Positions 1 through 5,146 of a stretch of 6,087 nt of DNA are shown in pieces. Under the pieces are notes generated by a model. It was not told the DNA's origin. It worked only from the letters and a program-made list of their open reading frames with translations, and searched no databases. The DNA is from Candidatus Woesearchaeota archaeon (lineage in GTDB: Archaea > Nanobdellota > Nanobdellia > Woesearchaeales > ARS49): the NCBI GenBank assembly GCA_016203425.1, contig JACQMU010000072.1, forward strand, positions 1 to 6,087, written 5' to 3'. Within the stretch, counting starts at the first letter, position 1. Each line of letters starts with the position of its first letter. A program made the translations under genes and the position numbers.

Positions 1-137
1 GTGAACGTATAGTGAACAATCGACGGACGGGTTTTCCGAACTCATTCGGATTTATCCGGCCGGCGCATTGTGAACGTATAGTGAACAATCGACGGACGGG
101 TTTTCCGAACTCATTCGGATTTATCCGGCCGGCGCAT
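1..137. repeat. Two-copy tandem direct repeat, 69-bp period, palindrome-rich
   Basis: Bases 1-68 and 70-137 are identical base for base; base 69 is t and the matching base 138 is c, so the period is 69. Each unit starts with a doubled GTGAAC (1-6 and 12-17), then GACGGACG, then nested inverted repeats. In copy 1 these are a perfect hairpin TCCGAA-ctca-TTCGGA at 35-50, a competing one CGGAT-tt-ATCCG at 47-58, and the self-complementary CCGGCCGG at 56-63. Copy 2 has the same at +69. The unit is visibly more GC-rich than the genes. Copy 2 is followed by seven T residues (143-149). Because the window opens exactly on a unit boundary, the array may extend upstream. It could be a dispersed intergenic repeat, a structured RNA or regulatory element, or an assembly-end duplication; the sequence alone cannot decide. 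Confidence 0.9.
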
Positions 138-179
138 CTGCATTTTTTTCTCTCAGAGTTATGCTATTTAGACACCACA

Positions 180-187
180 TTTAAAAA
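180..187 (+). promoter_or_regulatory. TATA-like box for the radical SAM gene
   Basis: TTTAAAAA resembles the archaeal TATA consensus TTTAWATA. Its centre lies 28.5 bp before the ATG at 212, so transcription would start at or next to that codon and give a leaderless mRNA. No Shine-Dalgarno sequence is visible before any candidate start. This box favours ATG 212 over GTG 206; ATG 227 would leave a leader of about 15 bases. Confidence 0.5.
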
Positions 188-211
188 CCTGAAAAACTAA
201 ATTGTGTGCTT

Positions 212-1351
212 ATGCAAACTCAAATCATGAAAACAAAGTTTCATTCGTGGTGTTCTGGAAACCTGTCAGAAGGGTGCAAACTGTGCGTTAAAGGCCGAAA
301 ACTTGTTCTTTTTATTACAGGGCTTTGCGGGCAGAGGTGTTGGTATTGTCCGATCAGTGAGGAAAAGTTTTCAAAAGATGTTGTGTATGCAAATGAATGG
401 CGCATAAAGAATCCTGATAATCCTGAAGAGTTATTCAAGGAAGCAGAGCTCACAGAAGCTAAAGGTGCAGGAATAACCGGCGGCGACCCTCTCATGCGGA
501 TAGAGCGTTGCTGCCTGTACATCAAACAGCTTAAACAAAAGTATGGAAAGCAGTTCCATATTCATTTGTACACGCCGCTAAAGTTAGTGACAAAAGAAAG
601 ATTGCAAAAATTGTATGATGCTGGGCTTGATGAAATACGCTTTCACCCAAACCTCGACGATGATGTTTTGTGGAATAATCTTGAATTAGCTCAGGATTAC
701 TGCTGGGCAACTGGCATTGAGATTCCTGCAATTCCTGAATATGGTGAAAAAACAAAGAGGCTTATCGATTTTATTGCTGGCAAGATTAATTTTATTAACT
801 TAAACGAGCTTGAGCATTCGGATACTCTGGCAAGTCATTACTCGCTTGACGAGCGCGGCTACAGAACTAAAGACAATATAAGTTATGGCATTCGTGGCAG
901 CAAAGAAATTGGACTTGAGATGCTTGAATATGCGCAAACTAAAGGTGTGCCTGCACATTTTTGCACTGCAAAATTGAAAGATGCAGTGCAGCTCACGAAT
1001 CGGATTAAGATTCGTGCAACAAATGCTGGGCTTTCATTTGATATCAAAACTACAGAAGGTATGCTTGTGAGGGGGATTGCATATTTGCCTGAATTAAAGC
1101 CAGAGTTTGGTTATAGAAAAAAACTTGAGCAGGCAAACAAGCAGGAAATGCTTAAAAAATTGCGAGAACTAAAAACAAAAATAATGCCATTTTCAAATGT
1201 GGTGATAGATGAGAACAAACTGCGGCTTATACTGCCTGCGAAAGAGATTAGAAAAAGTTCGCGAGCAATAAAACAGCTGGGTGCAATTCCCGCTATTGTT
1301 GAGGAATACCCAACTCATGACGCGACAGAAACAGAAATAACGTTCTTATGA
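212..1351 (+). CDS. Radical SAM protein, archaeal COG2108-like (PflA-related)
   Basis: The protein has 379 residues counted from ATG 212. The radical SAM cluster motif is CGQRCWYC (Cys39, Cys43, Cys46; CxxxCxxC), which should bind a [4Fe-4S] cluster that cleaves S-adenosylmethionine. A GGDP motif at 90-93 replaces the usual GGE that contacts the SAM amino group. Before the cluster there are three more cysteines (14, 22, 25) in a CxxG...GCxxCxxG pattern, and a later HFC (Cys251) precedes a Lys/Arg-rich stretch. These extra cysteines may bind a metal or an auxiliary cluster, but that is inference. The layout matches uncharacterised archaeal radical SAM proteins related to pyruvate formate-lyase activating enzyme; the substrate is unknown. 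The C-terminal ~90 residues form a separate basic region. There is no signal peptide or membrane segment, so it is cytosolic. The gene stands alone on its strand, and its last 6 bases overlap the end of the convergent gene. GTG 206 and ATG 227 are alternative starts. Confidence 0.88.
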   Translation: MQTQIMKTKFHSWCSGNLSEGCKLCVKGRKLVLFITGLCGQRCWYCPISEEKFSKDVVYANEWRIKNPDNPEELFKEAELTEAKGAGITGGDPLMRIERCCLYIKQLKQKYGKQFHIHLYTPLKLVTKERLQKLYDAGLDEIRFHPNLDDDVLWNNLELAQDYCWATGIEIPAIPEYGEKTKRLIDFIAGKINFINLNELEHSDTLASHYSLDERGYRTKDNISYGIRGSKEIGLEMLEYAQTKGVPAHFCTAKLKDAVQLTNRIKIRATNAGLSFDIKTTEGMLVRGIAYLPELKPEFGYRKKLEQANKQEMLKKLRELKTKIMPFSNVVIDENKLRLILPAKEIRKSSRAIKQLGAIPAIVEEYPTHDATETEITFL

Positions 1352-1858
1352 CTTTTTATAGTATTGAAACAAGTTCAGGTAGCCTTTAATCTGGCTTTTC
1401 AAATGAGTCACGTCGTTTTTTAAGTTTCTTTCGAATCCGCTCAGGAATGGGGTGTACACGTATTTCTCAAACATGAGGCGAATAACGTAAAAAACAGGTT
1501 TTGTTTCCCAGCGAGCTTCGTAATCTGTTTCAAGATACGCGTCAAATACTATCTGTAGCTTGCCTTGATTTAATTTTTTCTTTTTGCCATCAACATCAAT
1601 TGCAACGTCTTTTAATTCACTGCCTATAAGGCGGATAACAATAATGTTTTTTGCGTAATCAGTGACTTTTTTGTATGGCCATGACTCAAATTCTATAAAC
1701 TTGCCTTCTGGCTTGATGCTTTCTTTGTGGTGCTTGTCAATGGGCAAATAACCTTTGTCTGATAGCCATGACAAAATAATGTCCATGACTTCTTTTACGC
1801 TAAACAAGCCTTCATAAGTAATGCGTTCTTTGTCAACCACTAATCTTCTTTCAGGCAT
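1346..1858 (-). CDS. Unknown family protein B (paralogue of A and C)
   Basis: A 170-residue protein of a family I do not recognise. It aligns without gaps to protein A from about residue 16 to 113. Shared points include GLFS (17-20), Trp31, Tyr37, Tyr68, KDV (83-85), DG (90-91), GK (99-100), LE (109-110) and Asp112. The visible pattern is an N-terminal helix, alternating charged and hydrophobic strands in the middle, and a hydrophobic/basic helical C-terminal third. It has no cysteine, signal peptide or clear membrane helix and no recognisable catalytic motif. The ATG start overlaps the stop of gene A as TAATG and is preceded by a strong Shine-Dalgarno, so translation is probably coupled to A. 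Its stop overlaps the end of the radical SAM gene. That it is a gene is well supported by the paralogy; its function is unknown. Confidence 0.85.
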   Translation of the reverse strand: MPERRLVVDKERITYEGLFSVKEVMDIILSWLSDKGYLPIDKHHKESIKPEGKFIEFESWPYKKVTDYAKNIIVIRLIGSELKDVAIDVDGKKKKLNQGKLQIVFDAYLETDYEARWETKPVFYVIRLMFEKYVYTPFLSGFERNLKNDVTHLKSQIKGYLNLFQYYKKS

Positions 1859-2361
1859 TAGACTGCCTCCTGTCCGAGTGTTGCTCGAATAAACCTTGAC
1901 AGGTCCATAAGCTTGTACAACAAATCATCTTCCCAATGGTCGCCAATATCTTGTTTGATGATGAACTGGTGAAGAAAGTCTTGTAAGCCTTGTAAGAATT
2001 TATTGCCGCCAAAGCGGTTCTGCCAGTCCAGCTCAAGCTTGCCGCCAATTTCAACCAGCACTTTTCCATCCTGCATTTTCATTTTTTGGCCATCCTTAAC
2101 AACTTCAACATCCTTCATATCATACGTCCTCAAAAATATTTCAATATGATACTTTACATATTCATTAACCTTACGGTTAGCTTTCATTTTAATCTCAACC
2201 TCAACACCCTCTGCAGGCACTTTCCACTGGTGTTTTGGCTCATGAAATTCATAGTCATAATCGCGAAACCAGTTGCGAAGTCCATTAATCAGTGAAGAAT
2301 AACTAAACAGTCCGCGATGCTTCACAAACGTCACTGGCATATCACGAAATTTGTCAGGCAT
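1858..2361 (-). CDS. Unknown family protein A (paralogue of B and C)
   Basis: A 167-residue protein of unknown function and the best-behaved member of the three-paralogue set. Family landmarks are GLFS (17-20), Trp31, Tyr37, Tyr68, the block from Asp84-Val-Glu through Asp90-Gly and Gly99-Lys100 to Leu109-Glu-Leu-Asp112-Trp113, and a C-terminal helical stretch from about 119. Residues 53-113 look like several beta strands with alternating charge. This gives a helix / beta-sheet / long-helix order that could be a helix-grip-like fold, though that is a guess from pattern only. No cysteine, signal peptide or membrane segment is visible. Its ATG lies 26.5 bp below the centre of a consensus TATA box, so it likely heads a leaderless A-B transcript. 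The HAD gene ends 37 bp upstream on the same strand, so read-through from C-HAD is also possible. Confidence 0.87.
   Translation of the reverse strand: MPDKFRDMPVTFVKHRGLFSYSSLINGLRNWFRDYDYEFHEPKHQWKVPAEGVEVEIKMKANRKVNEYVKYHIEIFLRTYDMKDVEVVKDGQKMKMQDGKVLVEIGGKLELDWQNRFGGNKFLQGLQDFLHQFIIKQDIGDHWEDDLLYKLMDLSRFIRATLGQEAV
1866..1871 (-). promoter_or_regulatory. Shine-Dalgarno site for protein B
   Basis: On the minus strand this reads AGGAGG, seven bases before the ATG at 1858 and inside the last codons of gene A. It fixes the start of B and indicates that B is translated as a downstream gene of a shared mRNA, unlike the leaderless first gene A. Confidence 0.75.
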
Positions 2362-2383
2362 GCATTGCTAATTGGAATAAGCA

Positions 2384-2391
2384 TATATAAA
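2384..2391 (-). promoter_or_regulatory. Consensus archaeal TATA box for A-B
   Basis: The minus strand reads TTTATATA, an exact fit to the archaeal consensus TTTAWATA, in the 37-bp gap between the HAD stop and the ATG of A. The centre-to-start distance of 26.5 bp predicts transcription from the start codon itself. It makes A-B a separate or internally promoted unit of the minus-strand block. Confidence 0.7.
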
Positions 2392-2398
2392 TATACCG

Positions 2399-3226
2399 TC
2401 AATGCTTGTCATGGTCGAGAATGTATTGTTTTAAGTCATTTGCGAGAATGCGCTGATTCCAGTTTTTGTAATTATCTGCGTTTGTCTTTATCTCAAGAAT
2501 GCTCTCTAACGGAACAGTGCGCTCTTTGTTAATAACCCCTCGGGAATCTTTTTCAGCGTCTCTGCAGCCACGCGACAAAGGAATAAAAAAGCCCAAAAAG
2601 CCAAGTTCTGTAGCAGCATTAATCATTGCTAAGCCGTTGTCAACTACTGCAATTCTGCTGCGATCTTTTCCAGTGCTTATTTCTTCGAGCAGCGCGCGCT
2701 TGTCATTTGTGCTCGTGACGCGAATATTTTCTGGCTTAAAATATTTATCAATTCCCAAATACTGCATTTTTGCCTTTTGAATAAGTTCGTCGCCGCGCGT
2801 GACAATGTACATTTCTTTGCCTTGTGCAATCTTGAACATTAATGTTTCTTCAGCACCAGCTATGATGTCATCACGCGTGTAGCTTGAAGGAGTAATAGGA
2901 TAGTGTGCAAGTTCCAGAAAATAAGTTCTCAATTCATTAGGCACTGCAACACCAGCTTCAGCACACTGAGTTTCCAAAAACGTTGTGAAAATCTCTTCCT
3001 GCGAAGCTTTTGAAAACCCTGCGCGTGTTACAATCTTTGCTTCAATTTTTTCCAGTTTTGGAAGCAGTTCGTCAACATATGGTGCACGATGGCCTAAGAA
3101 TTCAAGCACGGCAATGCATGCCTTGCCTTTTGCTAGCTCATACTTGCAGGAATTGTACACTATTGTATCATCATAATCTTCTACAAAAACATCTATATCA
3201 TTAATTGACAAAATGTTGTCTGACAC
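2399..3226 (-). CDS. HAD-superfamily hydrolase, substrate unknown
   Basis: About 275 residues from GTG 3226. HAD motif I is DYDDT at 17-21: the first Asp is the expected nucleophile and the second the general acid/base. Motif II is Thr143 in the YIVTRGD context. Motif III is probably Lys176 (NDKRALLEE). Motif IV is VVDN with Asp196. In the usual GDxxxD form a second acid follows, but here the matching position is Met, so Mg2+ binding may rest on Asp196 alone. Residues from about 23 to 130 form the insert between motifs I and II and look helical, as in C1-type cap domains. The family includes phosphatases, dehalogenases and phosphonatases; phosphatase activity is the default guess. It is cytosolic, with no signal peptide. 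It lies 20 bp after gene C with a Shine-Dalgarno in the gap, so it is likely co-transcribed. TTG 3229 is an alternative start but sits too close to that site. Confidence 0.83.
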   Translation of the reverse strand: MSDNILSINDIDVFVEDYDDTIVYNSCKYELAKGKACIAVLEFLGHRAPYVDELLPKLEKIEAKIVTRAGFSKASQEEIFTTFLETQCAEAGVAVPNELRTYFLELAHYPITPSSYTRDDIIAGAEETLMFKIAQGKEMYIVTRGDELIQKAKMQYLGIDKYFKPENIRVTSTNDKRALLEEISTGKDRSRIAVVDNGLAMINAATELGFLGFFIPLSRGCRDAEKDSRGVINKERTVPLESILEIKTNADNYKNWNQRILANDLKQYILDHDKH

Positions 3227-3230
3227 CAAA

Positions 3231-3238
3231 CCACCCCC
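3231..3238 (-). promoter_or_regulatory. Shine-Dalgarno-like site for the HAD gene
   Basis: The minus strand reads GGGGGTGG, matching six of eight bases of the archaeal GGAGGTGA. It ends four bases before GTG 3226 but only one base before TTG 3229. This spacing is why GTG 3226 is preferred as the start. Confidence 0.55.
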
Positions 3239-3246
3239 TAAACCAG

Positions 3247-3849
3247 TTATTCTCCTTTAACAGTGCGCCAGAACGCACCGCCCTCGGGCTCTTTCAAATA
3301 ATTGTCAAGCTGCATATATGACTTTAGTATTCCTTGATAACGATAAGCCTCATCATACAGTTTTGTCTTTAATTCTTCACGCTTTTCGCGGACGACGCGT
3401 TTCAGAAAAACTTGTTTAAACGGCTTTAGCCACGCACTTTTTTCCCATTCTTTTGAAGCGTCCCACACGAGGTTGGCAGCGACTTGAAACTCAACCTCTC
3501 CTTTATTCATTTTTATCTTTTTAGTGCCCATCATCACTTCAACGTCAGTCATTCCTAACACGTGAATGTCAATATCAAACATGTAATTCCAGAATTTGCT
3601 CTTGCCTGAGACAGGATTCTTGCTCAAACGCCACCTTATCCATAACTCTTTCACGCCGCCTGCCAAATCCTTCTGGATGTACATTGTCTCTGGAAACTTT
3701 TCATCATTGCGGTCTGTGTATCCGAATTCTATGAGCCATTCGTGAGATAGTGTGTAGATATATTTCAGGCTAAACACGTCTTTAAAAATAACGTTGAACT
3801 TTGCAGCTTCAACATACTCAAGACCACTGTAACGGTGACGCAACGCCAT
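3247..3849 (-). CDS. Unknown family protein C (divergent paralogue of A and B)
   Basis: A 200-residue protein counted from ATG 3849. It shares the A/B pattern: Phe26-Ser27 is followed by Trp38 twelve residues later and Tyr44 six after that, exactly the spacing in A and B. A hydrophobic strand region then leads to MTDVEV (100-105), KK.K (110-113), a Gly117 turn, and Leu127..Asp130 followed by a Trp-containing helix and a long charged C-terminal helix. It is longer because of extra residues at the N-terminus, between Tyr44 and the core, and at the C-terminal end. No catalytic motif, cysteine or membrane segment is seen from this start. The frame stays open to ATG 3930, adding 27 residues that start hydrophobic and contain two Cys. 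A TATA-like box inside that extension, 26.5 bp above ATG 3849, argues against it. C heads a likely operon with the HAD gene and is divergent from the GTPase. Confidence 0.82.
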   Translation of the reverse strand: MALRHRYSGLEYVEAAKFNVIFKDVFSLKYIYTLSHEWLIEFGYTDRNDEKFPETMYIQKDLAGGVKELWIRWRLSKNPVSGKSKFWNYMFDIDIHVLGMTDVEVMMGTKKIKMNKGEVEFQVAANLVWDASKEWEKSAWLKPFKQVFLKRVVREKREELKTKLYDEAYRYQGILKSYMQLDNYLKEPEGGAFWRTVKGE

Positions 3850-3871
3850 AATATTAACAAACGAAAAGGGA

Positions 3872-3879
3872 TTTATAAT
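3872..3879 (-). promoter_or_regulatory. TATA-like box for C-HAD
   Basis: The minus strand reads ATTATAAA, centred 26.5 bp above ATG 3849, the same distance as the box of gene A. It supports a leaderless start at 3849 and places the promoter of C inside what would otherwise be read as its N-terminal codons. Confidence 0.55.
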
Positions 3880-3915
3880 ATTTGCCATGCTGCAATTAAT
3901 ACAATGGAACAATAG

Positions 3916-3923
3916 TTTTTTAA
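3916..3923 (+). promoter_or_regulatory. TATA-like box for the GTPase gene
   Basis: TTTTTTAA is centred 28.5 bp before ATG 3948, again pointing to a leaderless mRNA; no Shine-Dalgarno precedes the gene. It lies 36 bp (3880-3915) from the opposite-facing box of C, so the two promoters share a 98-bp divergent intergenic region. Confidence 0.45.
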
Positions 3924-3947
3924 GCCACATTCGTTGACCAACAAGCC

Positions 3948-5138
3948 ATGCTCATAGGTGTTGTAGGAAAGCCGAGTGTTGGCAAGTCAACATTTTTTAA
4001 GTCGCTCACTCTTGCAGATGTGGCGATAGCGCCTTATCCGTTCACAACTATTGAGCCTAACAAGGGTTTTGCTTTCGTAAAGGTTGAATGTGTGGATAAG
4101 GAATTTAACACTCAGTGCAATCCACGTACAGGCTCGTGTATCAACCACGTGCGTTTTGTGCCAGTCGAAGTCATGGATGTTGCGGGGCTTGTGCCTGGGG
4201 CACATGAAGGTAAGGGTATGGGCAACAAATTTCTCGACGATTTAAGGCAGGCAGACGCACTTATACACATCGTCGACATTGCAGGCGCAACAAACGAAAA
4301 AGGAGAGGCTGTGCAGCCAGGCAACTACGACCCGGCATTTGACATAAGATTTCTCGAGCACGAACTTGACCAATGGTACTTAGGCATCATAAAAAAAGGG
4401 TGGGACAAGCTTGCGCGCCAGATTCATCAGGAAAAGCTTGATCCTGCAAAAGTTCTTGGCAAACAGCTCTCAGGGCTTAACGTCAATGAAACAATGGTAA
4501 AAAATGCTGTTGCAACACTAAATCTGCCACAAACACTCATCGAGTGGACAGATGAACATTTACTAAAATTAAGCAGTGAGCTTCGCAGGCTGACAAAACC
4601 TATGATAATTGCAGCAAACAAAATAGATTTGCCGTCTGGGAGACAAAACTTTGAGCGCATACAAAAACAATTTCCCGAATACAAAATAATACCATGCTCA
4701 GCAGAATCAGAACTGGCATTAAGAGAAGCGGCAAAAAAAGGGCTTCTCGAGTACATCCCTGGCGAGAACAAAGTCAGCGTAAAACAAACATTAAGCAGCC
4801 AACAACAAAAAGCAATTGACTACATCAACAAAAACATCCTCGAACAATACAACAGCACAGGCGTGCAAAAAACAATAGACGCAGCATTATTTGAATTGCT
4901 AAAATACATTGCAATATTTCCAGGCGGAGTCAACAAGCTCTCAGACCAGCACGGAAATGTGCTGCCAGACTGCTTTCTGCTGCCAGAAGGAAGCACAGCA
5001 CTTGATTTTGCATACAAGCTCCACACAGACTTAGGCAAAGGATTCATACGCGCAATTGACGTAAAAACAAAAAGAACCGTTGGCAAAGAATATTTACTGA
5101 AACATAGAGACGTGATTGAAATAATCAGCTCGAAATAA
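3948..5138 (+). CDS. ychF: YchF/OBG-family GTPase with TGS domain (archaeal type)
   Basis: A full-length protein of 396 residues, typical of archaeal YchF homologues. The G1 P-loop is GKPSVGKS (7-14), the switch I/G2 threonines are at 33-34, G3 is DVAGL (77-81), followed by the PGAHEGKGMGN signature (83-93) of the OBG group. G4 is NKID (224-227) and G5 is CSAES (250-254). The C-terminal TGS domain covers about 318-394, including LPEGSTALDFAYKLHTDLG (345-363). Human OLA1 and bacterial YchF have altered G4 motifs and prefer ATP; the intact NKxD here predicts GTP use. A short insert with Cys57 and Cys64 (CNPRTGSC) precedes G3, as in archaeal members. The switch II position after G3 is hydrophobic rather than Gln, as in HAS-GTPases. 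The family associates with ribosomes and is widely conserved, but its exact role is unsettled. The gene is single, divergent from C, and ends 8 bp before the stop of the GGDEF gene. The symbol follows the family name. Confidence 0.95.
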   Translation: MLIGVVGKPSVGKSTFFKSLTLADVAIAPYPFTTIEPNKGFAFVKVECVDKEFNTQCNPRTGSCINHVRFVPVEVMDVAGLVPGAHEGKGMGNKFLDDLRQADALIHIVDIAGATNEKGEAVQPGNYDPAFDIRFLEHELDQWYLGIIKKGWDKLARQIHQEKLDPAKVLGKQLSGLNVNETMVKNAVATLNLPQTLIEWTDEHLLKLSSELRRLTKPMIIAANKIDLPSGRQNFERIQKQFPEYKIIPCSAESELALREAAKKGLLEYIPGENKVSVKQTLSSQQQKAIDYINKNILEQYNSTGVQKTIDAALFELLKYIAIFPGGVNKLSDQHGNVLPDCFLLPEGSTALDFAYKLHTDLGKGFIRAIDVKTKRTVGKEYLLKHRDVIEIISSK

Positions 5139-5146
5139 CATGAACA

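Noticed and set aside
1..137. CRISPR array
   Set aside because: The whole 69-bp unit repeats identically; there are no unique spacers between conserved repeats and no cas genes in the window.
143..149. T7 run after the second repeat copy as a transcription terminator
   Set aside because: It could end a transcript entering from the left, but the nearest perfect hairpin (104-119) is more than 20 bases away and no upstream gene is visible, so it is not called as a feature.
12..200. A 62-codon open frame through the 69-bp repeat, giving a 23-residue repeated peptide
   Set aside because: The period is a multiple of three, so any open frame repeats by default. There is no promoter or Shine-Dalgarno visible before the GTG, the peptide has no familiar pattern, and the unit is dominated by palindromes.
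1351..1360. ACTTTTTATA just after the radical SAM stop as a U-rich terminator
   Set aside because: Only five T residues in a row, and they lie inside the coding sequence of gene B on the other strand; too weak to call.
3948..5138. Reading the GTPase as a DRG or bacterial Obg protein
   Set aside because: The PGAHEGKGMGN signature, the ~396-residue length, the Cys-containing insert before G3 and the single C-terminal TGS domain fit YchF better. There is no glycine-rich Obg domain and no DRG-type helix-turn-helix insert.
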